Positions 54,485 to 63,302 of a stretch of 64,000 nucleotides of DNA are shown here, one piece after another. Within the stretch, counting starts at the first letter, position 1; each line of letters begins with the position of its first letter. A program made the translations under genes and the position numbers. The notes beneath the pieces were generated by a model. The model was not told where the DNA came from, made no database searches, and was given only the letters and a program-made list of their open reading frames with translations. This stretch comes from a virus, in the IMG/VR virus record IMGVR_UViG_3300042673_002211, positions 1 through 64,000 of that record. One strand, written 5' to 3'.

Positions 54485-54894
54485 GCGACCGAAAATATCT
54501 ACCAACATTAAGTGAATTAATCGATAGATTAAGTATTACACAACTAAAAGAAGTATTTATTATAGAACACAAAGCAGAATATGCAGCTGAAATAGCTGAC
54601 ATTGTGCATGATATTCAGTTACATCTTAACGAAAGTAAAGAACCAATTACAGCTGATACAATCAGAGCAATTGTAGTATTATCTCAAATGAACTTACACA
54701 TTTGGCATAACGAATCAAATGTAAGAAGTGGTAAATCTGGGGCAAATGCTTTAGTATTAACTCATGGTTTAAACGGTATTCGCAATACTGCTAAAAACCA
54801 AATTCAAGAGGTAATGGGTGGACGTAAAGACTATAAAATTGATTGTTTAGCAGCAGATTTTAAAGATTGGGAAATTTCTTGGAAAAACAAATAA
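54481..54894 (+). CDS. conserved phage protein of unknown function
   Basis: A 137-residue helical protein beginning RKYLPTLSELIDRLSITQLK, a sequence style I have met in other T4-like phages, followed by a helix-rich body (ADIVHDIQLHLNESKEPITA; ALVLTHGLNGIRNTAKNQIQ). No catalytic motif. It is inserted among glycosyltransferase genes and coupled by a 4-nt overlap. Confidence 0.65.
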   Translation: MSDRKYLPTLSELIDRLSITQLKEVFIIEHKAEYAAEIADIVHDIQLHLNESKEPITADTIRAIVVLSQMNLHIWHNESNVRSGKSGANALVLTHGLNGIRNTAKNQIQEVMGGRKDYKIDCLAADFKDWEISWKNK

Positions 54895-54897
54895 ACA

Positions 54898-55779
54898 ATG
54901 AAAGTATTTTGCGACTTTAAAACACCAGGATATTTTGATTATTATATTGAAAGATATAAAAATTATCCTATTGATTTATATGTTGATTATACTAATATCA
55001 CAAATTTAGATAAAGATAGAATAAATATATTTTTATTGCATGAACCAAATGAATTCTTTGGTATTCATACTTGGGTATGTCATAATTATCATCACTTCCA
55101 CGCTATTATATCTTGGAATAAAGATGTATTAAATTATTGTTCTAACGCAATTGAATTTCAGTGTAGTTGGAGAGAAAATGATAATCGTGCTTTTGAATTT
55201 TTAGGTAAAAAAAAGTTTGAAGTATCCTATTTATGTGGAACTAAAAACTTAACTGAAGGACATCAGCTTAGACAAAAAATATACACTCAATTAAAAAATA
55301 AAATTAAAATTCCTAATAAGTGGTATTATGTATTAGATGATTTTGATCATAAAACAGGTACACGCCCGGGATATGCTGAATATTCTAAAGACTTATCCCA
55401 TGTTCCTATTGAATACAAAAATGACCCTCTATTTTATGGTAAAAAATTCCTATATAAAAATACGATGTTTAGTATTGGGGTTGAAAACCTAAAACAAGAA
55501 AACTGGTTAAATGATAGAGGATGGTCGTGTTTTGCTTCTAAAGTTATTCCAATATACTGGGGATGCCCTAATTTAGAAGAATTTGGATATGATGAGAGAG
55601 GTATTATTAGGTTTAATAATGTAGAAGAATTATCATATATACTAGATAATTTAACCGAAAAAGACTACTATGATAGGTTACCTTATATTGAATATAACTA
55701 CCAGGTAAATAAACAAGATACTATCCAAAATAAATTAAATTACATCCTAGATGAAATAATTAAACTAAATAACATATGA
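54898..55779 (+). CDS. GT10-like (fucosyltransferase-type) glycosyltransferase
   Basis: A 293-residue protein. The C-terminal part FSIGVENLKQENWLNDRGWS followed by FASKVIPIYWGCPNLEEFG matches the alpha-1,3-fucosyltransferase donor motif (F-x-x-x-x-E-N ... K...P(I/V)YWG). The N-terminal half is more divergent. GDP-fucose-type or another GDP-6-deoxy sugar donor is suggested, which agrees with the ColD/GFS-like enzymes encoded downstream. Confidence 0.75.
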   Translation: MKVFCDFKTPGYFDYYIERYKNYPIDLYVDYTNITNLDKDRINIFLLHEPNEFFGIHTWVCHNYHHFHAIISWNKDVLNYCSNAIEFQCSWRENDNRAFEFLGKKKFEVSYLCGTKNLTEGHQLRQKIYTQLKNKIKIPNKWYYVLDDFDHKTGTRPGYAEYSKDLSHVPIEYKNDPLFYGKKFLYKNTMFSIGVENLKQENWLNDRGWSCFASKVIPIYWGCPNLEEFGYDERGIIRFNNVEELSYILDNLTEKDYYDRLPYIEYNYQVNKQDTIQNKLNYILDEIIKLNNI

Positions 55780-55853
55780 TAGTTAAAAACAATATTTTAA
55801 TTAGAGATAGGCATATTAATATAGAAATCTTAAACCCTATAACCCATTGGTAA
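55776..55853 (+). CDS. possible 25-aa coupled ORF
   Basis: Start overlaps the previous stop (ATGA) and stop overlaps the next ATG (TAATG). It reads MIVKNNILIRDRHINIEILN and ends HW. The only content of this short stretch; may be a translated linker without a product function. Confidence 0.3.
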   Translation: MIVKNNILIRDRHINIEILNPITHW

Positions 55854-56335
55854 TGATATTTCCTGAAGTAAAAATATATGCACCAGATGTTTACACTGAT
55901 TTTAGGGGTGACTTATGGACGTTATGGCATAAAGATAAATTTGAACCTAAATTAGATTTTAACCACGATAAAGTATCTACATCAAGACACAATGTATTAA
56001 GAGGAATCCACGGCGATAATAAATCGTGGAAATTAATTACTTGTTTATATGGTGAAATGTATTTTGTAGTCGTTGATAATAGACCTGAATCACCAAACTA
56101 TTTAAAATGGGATTGGATAATATTAGATGATAGAACTAAAAAATCAGTATTAGTACCTCCTATGTTTGGAAATGGATTTCTAGTGTTAAGTAACCATTCA
56201 GTATTCCATTATAAATGGGCTTATGATGGTGAATATGCTGATGTAGGTCAACAATTTACATTAAAATGGAACGATTCACGAATAGGAATAGATTGGCCTA
56301 TTAATAATCCAATTTTACAAAAACGTGATAAATAG
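55853..56335 (+). CDS. dTDP-4-dehydrorhamnose 3,5-epimerase-like cupin (RmlC type)
   Basis: About 160 residues from the ATG at 55853. YTDFRGDLWTLWHKDKF, HNVLRGIHGDNKSWKLITCL with the catalytic His of the LRGIH motif, GEMYFVVVDNRPESPNYLKW and VPPMFGNGFLVLS are RmlC features. It would epimerise a 4-keto-6-deoxy nucleotide sugar, an early step of the downstream pathway. Confidence 0.8.
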   Translation: MIFPEVKIYAPDVYTDFRGDLWTLWHKDKFEPKLDFNHDKVSTSRHNVLRGIHGDNKSWKLITCLYGEMYFVVVDNRPESPNYLKWDWIILDDRTKKSVLVPPMFGNGFLVLSNHSVFHYKWAYDGEYADVGQQFTLKWNDSRIGIDWPINNPILQKRDK

Positions 56336-56380
56336 TTGGAAATACAAAATAAATTAATTATATTTAACAAAAATAACAAT

Positions 56381-56932
56381 ATGAAAAAAGCACTTATTAT
56401 TACTTGGGAAAAATTCCAAGATCATGAATTGATTTACCCTTATTATAGTTTAAAAGAAGCTGGTTACGAAGTAACATTAATGGCTAATAAAGTAGGTAAA
56501 ATCTGGGGTTCATTAGGTACACACATGCCTTGTGATGTTGAAACATCTATCTTCTTAGACGAAACAACAAGACAACAATACTTAAATGAATATGAAATCC
56601 TACTACTACCAGGGGGAGTTAAAGCACTTGAAAAAGTAAGACAAGAACAAGGTGTACTACAGTTTATTAGAGAATGGAATACATCTAACAAAACAATATT
56701 CTCAGTATGTAATGGGGCCCAATTATTAATATCAGCTAAAATATTACAAGGTAGAACATTATCTGGGTATTATAGTATTGATACTGATATCGAAAATGCG
56801 GGTGCAACCTACAGTAGAGGTCCGGTAGTAGTAGACGGTAATATTATCTCATGTCCACACTATGACTTTATGGGTGATTGGATGAGAACAGCTTATCAAG
56901 TACACAACGAAAGAAAAGCAACAAATGAGTAA
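56381..56932 (+). CDS. DJ-1/PfpI-like protein
   Basis: A 183-residue protein from the ATG at 56381. It has the DJ-1/PfpI fold: KKALIITWEKFQDHELIYPY, ILLLPGGVKALEKV and FSVCNGAQLLISA with a nucleophile-elbow Cys, then PVVVDGNIISCPHYDFMGDW. Members are proteases, glyoxalases or amidotransferase-like; none can be chosen here. A glyoxalase or sugar-tailoring role fits the neighbours. Confidence 0.75.
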   Translation: MKKALIITWEKFQDHELIYPYYSLKEAGYEVTLMANKVGKIWGSLGTHMPCDVETSIFLDETTRQQYLNEYEILLLPGGVKALEKVRQEQGVLQFIREWNTSNKTIFSVCNGAQLLISAKILQGRTLSGYYSIDTDIENAGATYSRGPVVVDGNIISCPHYDFMGDWMRTAYQVHNERKATNE

Positions 56933-57590
56933 TTACAATACAAATATAGTTAAGAAGCCTTGGGGTTATGAATATCTCGCTTACGAAAACGAATATGTCG
57001 CTATCTGGTTTTTATATATTAAACATAACCATTCTACCTCTTTTCATTGTCATCCTAATAAAACAACAGGATTAATATTATTGGATGGACAAGCTGAAAC
57101 GTCATTCTTAAACAATACAAATAAGCTCAATCCAACTAATAAGATAATGATTCGTAAAGGATTATTTCACTCAACAAAGGCAACTGATGAAAGAGGTGCT
57201 TGGATATTTGAAATTGAAACACCAGTTGATAAGCAAGATTTAGTTAGATTTAAAGACAGCTACGGCAGAGAAGGTAAACCATACGAAGACGAAACGTTTG
57301 AAATACCTAAAGCCGAAGATTGCTTATGGATTAAAAACACACCAGAGATATATAACTTTGCTAACTGTATACTTGACGTTAAAAATATTACTGACGTAAA
57401 TGAATTTACAGATATAGATGATTTATTAAACGTGATGTTTCTAAAAGGTGGGTTAGTAACTGACTACGATCAAAAAGTAGCAGGACCTGGAGATATTGTA
57501 TTATCTTCAACGATTAAAGAATTAACTGAGGTATTTAAGAAAGTAGATCCTAGTACATTAATAATGATAATAAAACAACAAAATGGCTAA
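56925..57590 (+). CDS. cupin protein (mannose-6-phosphate isomerase-like)
   Basis: A 221-residue cupin. KKPWGYEYLAYENEYVAIWF, HSTSFHCHPNKTTGLILLDG with metal-binding His residues, and FHSTKATDERGAWIFEIETP. Such cupins act on sugar phosphates or nucleotide sugars (for example the C-terminal type II mannose-6-phosphate isomerase). Likely part of the same nucleotide-sugar route. Confidence 0.75.
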   Translation: MSNYNTNIVKKPWGYEYLAYENEYVAIWFLYIKHNHSTSFHCHPNKTTGLILLDGQAETSFLNNTNKLNPTNKIMIRKGLFHSTKATDERGAWIFEIETPVDKQDLVRFKDSYGREGKPYEDETFEIPKAEDCLWIKNTPEIYNFANCILDVKNITDVNEFTDIDDLLNVMFLKGGLVTDYDQKVAGPGDIVLSSTIKELTEVFKKVDPSTLIMIIKQQNG

Positions 57591-57969
57591 TTTTTATCCT
57601 CCTGGATATAAAAACGACAGAATAGTAGTTGCCGTTGATTTTGACGGTGTATTACACAATGCTGATCAAGGTTGGGGTGATGGTACATGCTATGGAAATC
57701 CAATTCCTGGATCTATAGACGCTATTAAAAAACTATCTGAAACCTATGATGTAATCATATTCACAGCTAAAGCAAAACCAGATCGCCCTTTAGTAGACGG
57801 TAAAACCGGTACTATGTTAGTAACGGAATGGTTTCAAAAATATGGTATTATAAATTGTATTAAAGGTATTACTAGCGAAAAACCAAGAGCAGAATTATAT
57901 ATTGATGATAATGGATATCGTTTTCAAAATTGGGATGATACTTTAAAATTTGTAGAAAATGAGTTATAG
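57583..57969 (+). CDS. HAD-like phosphatase
   Basis: A 128-residue HAD fold with VAVDFDGVLHNA (nucleophile and acid Asp in D-x-D), VIIFTAKAKPDR (motif II Thr) and ELYIDDNGYRFQNW (motif IV). It could dephosphorylate a sugar phosphate in the pathway; small HADs of this kind are common in sugar clusters. Confidence 0.78.
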   Translation: MANFYPPGYKNDRIVVAVDFDGVLHNADQGWGDGTCYGNPIPGSIDAIKKLSETYDVIIFTAKAKPDRPLVDGKTGTMLVTEWFQKYGIINCIKGITSEKPRAELYIDDNGYRFQNWDDTLKFVENEL

Positions 57970-58789
57970 ATTAGACGTTTTTAAAAAAGCATCATTTTGT
58001 AGACATTTTGAAAACCAAGTTTATCAAAATGCACAAAAGAAACACATTAAGTTTCCTATGTACCTATCAGCAGGACAAGAATATATTCCTGCAAGTATAG
58101 CTACTATATTAGAGAAAAAAGGTATTGAACCTAATATCTTCATTCAACACAGAGGACATTCAACATACCTTTCATTCAATGCTTCACCCATTGAATTGAT
58201 TGATGAATTACTAGGTAGAAAAACAGGATGTGCTGGTGGGATGGGAGGGTCAGCTTCAATTCATTCACACGAAAAGAATATATTTGGCCATGATGGATTA
58301 ATGGGTAGTCAAGTCCCTATTGCTGTTGGGCATGCTTATGAAACTCGTAAACCTACAGTTGTAGTAATGGGAGATGCTTCCGCGGAAGAAGATTATGTTA
58401 TGGGTGCTTTAGGTTGGGCTTCAACTAAAAACTTACCTATCCTATTCATAGTAGAAGATAATAACTTATCTATATTAACTGAAAAGAAAGTAAGACGTAA
58501 CTGGGAAATGGATGATATTGCTAAAGCATTTAAAATAAAAGCATTTAACATATCAGATGATCCATTAGTGATTAATATGCATCTTAAAGATTATAACTTT
58601 GAAGGCCCAATGCTATTAAACATTAATACAAACAGAAAATATTGGCATTCAGGTGCGGGTCAAGATGAAGATAATTTTGATCGTTACGAAAATGAACTCA
58701 AAGCATTAGGAGAAGAAGCAAACCAAATTGATTTAGAAAATAAACAATTAGTAGAAAAATTATGGCAACAACAGTTAGAGATACAATAA
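57959..58789 (+). CDS. thiamine-diphosphate-dependent enzyme, E1 alpha-like subunit
   Basis: A 276-residue protein of the pyruvate dehydrogenase E1 alpha / transketolase N-terminal type. HRGHSTYLSF, GCAGGMGGSASIHSHE, GSQVPIAVGHAYETRKPTVV and the ThDP motif VVMGDASAEEDYVMGALGWA ... VEDNN (G-D-G type, then N-N) are clear. It pairs with the next gene. In a sugar operon such a pair could transfer a two-carbon unit to a keto sugar. Confidence 0.85.
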   Translation: MSYRLDVFKKASFCRHFENQVYQNAQKKHIKFPMYLSAGQEYIPASIATILEKKGIEPNIFIQHRGHSTYLSFNASPIELIDELLGRKTGCAGGMGGSASIHSHEKNIFGHDGLMGSQVPIAVGHAYETRKPTVVVMGDASAEEDYVMGALGWASTKNLPILFIVEDNNLSILTEKKVRRNWEMDDIAKAFKIKAFNISDDPLVINMHLKDYNFEGPMLLNINTNRKYWHSGAGQDEDNFDRYENELKALGEEANQIDLENKQLVEKLWQQQLEIQ

Positions 58790-59673
58790 AAGAAATTACC
58801 CGTAAACATCTTACTACAGATCAAGGTAAATGTTATGGTCAATGCCTTACTGCTGTAGGTTGGGTAGGTGGGACTTTACCTGAAATATATGAAGATGGAG
58901 GTATGGTTGAATTTTCAATGGCCGATGTTGCTGGTGGTGCTATTGCTACTGGTATTGCTTTAGCAGGCGGTAGACCTATTTATGTAGTTCGTTATCAAGG
59001 ATTTCAATGGTATAATTTAGCTTCAGTAGTTAATTATGCTGCTAAATCTAAAGAAATTTGGAATCGCCCCTGTCCTATCTTTGTAAGAAGTATTGCTATG
59101 GAAGGCGGAGTAGGTCCTGTAGCAGGTTCATCTCACCACTCAATGGCTCAACGTATGCCTGGAATTAAAGTTATAGCTCCTATGACACCAGGTGAATACC
59201 AATCTGCTTATGATTCTTTTATGCTTGATGATGATCCTTACTATATTTCAGAACATAGAAAATCCTATGACAACACTGAAGAATTAGAAAATACAATCCA
59301 CCCAGTAGCTGATTTTACTATATTTCCTATTTCTATAACTCGTTTAGAAATGAAAAAGCTAGTTCAATTAGCTGAACAAGAAGGGATTAAATTAAATATT
59401 ATTCATCAACTTTGGATTAAACCCTTTATAGTAGAAAATAGTTGGAAAATAGCTTTAGATAATTCTAAATACGGTGGTTTAGTTACAGATGATGATTATG
59501 TAGAAGGAACAGCTAGCAGTATAGCTAATGAGTTAAGCTTGGCAACTAATAAAAGAGTTTATACATTAGGCCTAGAACCACGGACTGCTGGATTTCACCC
59601 ATCAGTAGATAATTTACCCCCAACAGCTGAAAAAATACTTGAAAAACTAAAACAAATAAAAAATGGAATATAG
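58762..59673 (+). CDS. thiamine-diphosphate-dependent enzyme, E1 beta / transketolase C-like subunit
   Basis: A 303-residue partner with the pyrimidine-binding domain (FSMADVAGGAIATGIALAGG, then VVRYQGFQWYNLASVVNY, GGVGPVAGSSHHSMAQRMPG) and the transketolase C-terminal domain (VTDDDYVEGTASSIANELS). It overlaps the alpha-like gene by 28 nt, which indicates a two-chain enzyme. There is no lipoyl partner in the window, so acetyl-CoA production is unlikely. Confidence 0.85.
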   Translation: MATTVRDTIKEITRKHLTTDQGKCYGQCLTAVGWVGGTLPEIYEDGGMVEFSMADVAGGAIATGIALAGGRPIYVVRYQGFQWYNLASVVNYAAKSKEIWNRPCPIFVRSIAMEGGVGPVAGSSHHSMAQRMPGIKVIAPMTPGEYQSAYDSFMLDDDPYYISEHRKSYDNTEELENTIHPVADFTIFPISITRLEMKKLVQLAEQEGIKLNIIHQLWIKPFIVENSWKIALDNSKYGGLVTDDDYVEGTASSIANELSLATNKRVYTLGLEPRTAGFHPSVDNLPPTAEKILEKLKQIKNGI

Positions 59674-60826
59674 TTGGCCTCTTATTAATGATAATATCAC
59701 TCAAGGTGATAGAAAAGTATTAGCAGATTTTTGTTTACATGGTGAACGTTTTACAAACGGAGCTAAAGTAAAAGAATTTGAAAAGATTTGGTCTGAATGG
59801 TTAGGTGTTAAGCATTCAGTAATGGTTAACTCAGGAGCATCTGCAAACTATATTTCAATTGCGATGGTTAAAGAGTTAAAAGGTTTAGGTGAAGTAATTG
59901 TTCCTCCTATTGGTTGGGTTTCTGATTTGGCTTCAGTAGCTCAACTTGGAATGACTCCTGTAATTGTAGATGTTAGTTTAAATGATTTTAACATTACAGC
60001 TGAAAATATTAAAAACGCTATTACTCCAAAAACAAAAGCAATTGTATTAGTTCATACTTTAGGATTTCCAGCTATTAATGATGAAATTATTAAGTTAGCT
60101 AAAGAACATGATTTAATTTTAATTGAAGATTGTTGTGAAGCACATGGTGCTACTTATAAAGATAAAAAAGTAGGTTCATTCGGAGATATTTCACTATTCT
60201 CGTTTTATTTCGGTCACCATATCACTACTATTGAAGGTGGTACTGTTTGTGTAAACGATGATAAATTATATGATTTAGCTAAATTGTTCCGTTCACACGG
60301 AATGACTCGTGAAGCTTCCCAAGAACTACAACGTGACTACCAGTTAATGTACCCCAACCTAAACCCATTGTTTACTTTCGCTGTAGCCGGGTTTAATATG
60401 CGCTCAACCGAATTGAATGCTGTATTGGGTATAGAGCAAATGAAGCGCTTAGACAGCAATATAGAAATAAGAACTCGTAATCTCCATTCTTGGTTAGATA
60501 ATCTTGATAATTCTAAGTTTATGACTTCATTTCCAACTCAGGGCAGTAGTAATTTTGCTTTACCCTTAATGATGCAAAGCATTATTCGTGATAAACTTAA
60601 AGATGTTTGTCACATCTTAGAAGAAGAAGGAGTTGAATATCGTTTAGGTACTGCTGGTGGTGGTAACCAAGCACTTCAACCTTACCTTAAAAAGTTTCCT
60701 CATCGTATAAGTGGAGCTTTAGCTCATGCCGACTATGTTCACTACAATGCTTTGTATGTAGGTAATCATCCAGAATTAACTGAGGAACAAATTATTAATC
60801 TTTGTAAAAAACTAAATAATGTTTAA
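59663..60826 (+). CDS. ColD/RfbH-like sugar 3-dehydratase (DegT/AHBA fold, His in place of Lys)
   Basis: A 387-residue PLP-fold enzyme: MVNSGASANYISIAMVKELK, IVPPIGWVSDLASVAQLGM, ILIEDCCEAHGATYKDKKVG and ALYVGNHPELTEEQI. At the position of the aldimine-forming Lys it reads FYFGHHITTIEGG, with H185-H186. Replacement of Lys by His is the signature of ColD (GDP-4-keto-6-deoxymannose 3-dehydratase) and of the CDP-sugar enzyme RfbH/E1. It should therefore remove the 3-OH, making a 3,6-dideoxy keto sugar, rather than aminate. Confidence 0.83.
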   Translation: MEYSWPLINDNITQGDRKVLADFCLHGERFTNGAKVKEFEKIWSEWLGVKHSVMVNSGASANYISIAMVKELKGLGEVIVPPIGWVSDLASVAQLGMTPVIVDVSLNDFNITAENIKNAITPKTKAIVLVHTLGFPAINDEIIKLAKEHDLILIEDCCEAHGATYKDKKVGSFGDISLFSFYFGHHITTIEGGTVCVNDDKLYDLAKLFRSHGMTREASQELQRDYQLMYPNLNPLFTFAVAGFNMRSTELNAVLGIEQMKRLDSNIEIRTRNLHSWLDNLDNSKFMTSFPTQGSSNFALPLMMQSIIRDKLKDVCHILEEEGVEYRLGTAGGGNQALQPYLKKFPHRISGALAHADYVHYNALYVGNHPELTEEQIINLCKKLNNV

Positions 60827-61781
60827 AAATCAAAAAGTTTTAGTAACAGGAGGGGCGGGGATGATTGGTCGTCAACTAGTAGATTTATTACTAGAAAAAG
60901 GAGCTAATGTAACCATAGCCGATTTAAATAAACCAAATGATCTTCCTGAAAATGTAAATTTTGTTCAAGCAAATTTATTGTATTTTGATCAATGCCAAAA
61001 CATCTGCCAGGGTCAAGATTATATTTTTAATTTAGTAGGTATTAAATGTTCACCCAAAGTAACAATGGAACAACCCGCTGATATTATGGGACCAATGATG
61101 CAATTTAATACTAATATGTTAGAGGCAGCTATGAAAGCTAATGTTAAATGGTATTTGTATACAAGTACTGTTGGTGTTTATACTCCTGCTGAAGTATTTT
61201 ATGAAGATGATGTTTGGGAAGGTTCTCCATCACCAAATGATTGGTATGGTGGTTGGGCTAAGCGAATGGGGGAATTACAATGTGAAGCTTATGAAAAACA
61301 AAGTGGTGAAGGTAAATGTTCAATCGTAAGACCAGCTAATGTTTATGGTCCTTATGATAATTTTGATTTAAAAAATGCTATGGTTGTTCCTTCACTTATT
61401 AGAAAAGCAAACGAAAATAATATAATTGATGTTTGGGGAGATGGTTCACCAATTAGAGATTTCATTCATGCTAAAGATGTTGCTCGTGGAATGATGTTTG
61501 TAGTTGAAAACAAAATTACTAAACCTGTTAATTTAGGTTCAGGTACAGGAGTAACAATTAAAGAACTATCAGAAATTGTAGCTAATTATTTTAGTAAACC
61601 TATTCAATATTCACCTGAAAAACCATCTGGGGATGCTAAACGTATTTTTAGTATGGAAAGAGCTAATTCGTATGGTTTTTATCCTGAAGTTTCTATTAAA
61701 GAAGGTATAGAAAGTACAATTGAATGGTTCCTATCCAACCCCGATAAAATAGATAAGAAATTTAATGCCCTTAACAAATAA
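60819..61781 (+). CDS. NAD-dependent epimerase/dehydratase (extended SDR)
   Basis: A 320-residue extended SDR with the Rossmann loop LVTGGAGMIGRQLVD, YLYTSTVGVYTPAEVF and RDFIHAKDVARGMMFVVEN, and NLGSGTGVTIKELSEIVANY at the end. Near the expected Y-x3-K it reads WYGGWAKRMGE, so Tyr is five rather than four residues before Lys. Other members of this subgroup carry GW-KR as well, so activity is still likely. Probably a nucleotide-sugar 4-reductase or epimerase. Confidence 0.78.
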   Translation: MFKNQKVLVTGGAGMIGRQLVDLLLEKGANVTIADLNKPNDLPENVNFVQANLLYFDQCQNICQGQDYIFNLVGIKCSPKVTMEQPADIMGPMMQFNTNMLEAAMKANVKWYLYTSTVGVYTPAEVFYEDDVWEGSPSPNDWYGGWAKRMGELQCEAYEKQSGEGKCSIVRPANVYGPYDNFDLKNAMVVPSLIRKANENNIIDVWGDGSPIRDFIHAKDVARGMMFVVENKITKPVNLGSGTGVTIKELSEIVANYFSKPIQYSPEKPSGDAKRIFSMERANSYGFYPEVSIKEGIESTIEWFLSNPDKIDKKFNALNK

Positions 61782-62356
61782 TGGATAAAATTCTAATCAC
61801 AGGAGCAAATTCAGGTCTAGGTAAACATTTAGTATCTAAGTTTAAAAATAGTGGATATGAAGTATTTGAACATAAAGGTAGTAAACATTATGATTTATCC
61901 AAACCAGATGAAGTAAAAAAATTAGCAGATGATGCTAAAGATTTTGGAGTAAATATTTTGGTAAATAATGCTGCTATAGTTTGCCCAAGTAAAGAATTAT
62001 TATTATATTCCGACAACGAAATTAAAAATATGATAGAAGTAAATTTAACTTCTCCTATATTATTAACATTTTATCTATTAGATCAATTAACAGATATAAT
62101 TAATATTAATTCAATGGTTGGACTCGAAACTAAATCCCTACGAACATTATACTCAGCAACAAAATGGGGATTAAGAGGATTTGCTCAAAGTTTAAAGGAA
62201 GAAAATAAAAATATAAATGTTTTAGATGTTTACCCTACTAATATTAAAACAACTCCTGATAGGCAGAATGCTATGGATGTTGGTTTTGTAGTAGATAGTA
62301 TATATAATTCATTTTCAAATAAAGAACAAACACTTATACTAGATGGAAGAAAATAA
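61781..62356 (+). CDS. short-chain dehydrogenase/reductase
   Basis: A 191-residue classical SDR: LITGANSGLGKHLVSKF for NAD(P), LVNNAAIVCPSKELL (NNA motif), IININSMVGLETKS with the Ser, and YSATKWGLRGFAQSLKEE with the Y-x3-K pair. Shorter than the usual 250 residues at the C-terminus. It could reduce a keto group in the deoxy sugar route. Overlaps both neighbours. Confidence 0.82.
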   Translation: MDKILITGANSGLGKHLVSKFKNSGYEVFEHKGSKHYDLSKPDEVKKLADDAKDFGVNILVNNAAIVCPSKELLLYSDNEIKNMIEVNLTSPILLTFYLLDQLTDIININSMVGLETKSLRTLYSATKWGLRGFAQSLKEENKNINVLDVYPTNIKTTPDRQNAMDVGFVVDSIYNSFSNKEQTLILDGRK

Positions 62357-63302
62357 AACAATATTAATTTGTGGAGCAACAGGTTTTATTGGTAGAAATT
62401 TATTAGATTTTTATTACAAACAAGGAAAATACAAAATTAAAGCTACTCATTTCAAACGTCCTCTAGTTGATGGGTATGATGGAGTAGAATGGGTTAATTG
62501 TGATTTGCGTGATCCAAACCAAGTTAAAAAAGTTATAGAAGGAGTAGACATTATATTACAATTTGCAGCTACTACTACAGGAGCTAAAGATATAGTTTCT
62601 AAACCTTACATTCATGTTACAGACAATGCTGTTATGAATTCTTTATTACTTAGAGAAGCATTTGAACAAGGGATAGAACATTTTATTTTCCCTAGTTGTA
62701 CTATCATGTATCAAAAATCTGAAATAGCTATTAAAGAATCCGATTTCAACCCTTCAGAAGAAATACAATCATTTTATTTTGGAGCAGGATATACTAAAAT
62801 ATATTTAGAAAGAATGTGTGAGTTTTATTCTCGCTTAGGTAAAACAAAACACACAGTTATTAGACATTCTAACATGTATGGCCCTTATGATAAATATGAT
62901 TTAGAAAAATCCCATGTATTTGGAGCTACTATTACTAAAGTAATGACATCACAAGATGGAAAAATAAATGTGTGGGGTACAGGAGAAGAAAAACGTGATT
63001 TGTTATATGTTGAAGATTTAGTAGATTTTATAGATATTGCTATTAATAAACAAACTACTCCATATGAATTACTTAATATTGGTTTAGGTGAAGGAATTAA
63101 AATTAAAGATTTAGTCCAAAAAATCATTACTCACTCAGAACGTGATTTAGAAATAGTTCACGATTTGTCAAAACCAACAGTTCCAACTTCTTTATTTTTA
63201 GATTGTTCTTTAGTAAAAGAAAAATTAGATTGGGAACCAAAACACACCTTGGATGAAGGTATTATTAAAACTTTAAATTGGTATAAAAATAATATTAAAT
63301 GA
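62343..63302 (+). CDS. NAD-dependent epimerase, GDP-L-fucose/colitose synthase-like
   Basis: A 319-residue extended SDR: LICGATGFIGRNLLDFYY, FIFPSCTIMYQKSEIAIKES, HSNMYGPYDKYDLEKSHVFG and KRDLLYVEDLVDFIDIAI. The PSCTIMY and GPYDKYD blocks with a long C-terminal substrate loop are like GDP-L-fucose synthase (and ColC, which makes GDP-L-colitose after ColD). The preferred substrate is not provable by reading. Confidence 0.8.
   Translation: MEENKTILICGATGFIGRNLLDFYYKQGKYKIKATHFKRPLVDGYDGVEWVNCDLRDPNQVKKVIEGVDIILQFAATTTGAKDIVSKPYIHVTDNAVMNSLLLREAFEQGIEHFIFPSCTIMYQKSEIAIKESDFNPSEEIQSFYFGAGYTKIYLERMCEFYSRLGKTKHTVIRHSNMYGPYDKYDLEKSHVFGATITKVMTSQDGKINVWGTGEEKRDLLYVEDLVDFIDIAINKQTTPYELLNIGLGEGIKIKDLVQKIITHSERDLEIVHDLSKPTVPTSLFLDCSLVKEKLDWEPKHTLDEGIIKTLNWYKNNIK

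Noticed and set aside
58762-59673. Pyruvate dehydrogenase supply of acetyl-CoA
   Set aside because: No lipoyl E2 or E3 subunit is encoded nearby and the genes sit within nucleotide-sugar functions; a transketolase-like or ligase role is more consistent.
61141-61329. 62-aa frame inside the epimerase gene
   Set aside because: Shadow frame of a clear enzyme; no independent signals.
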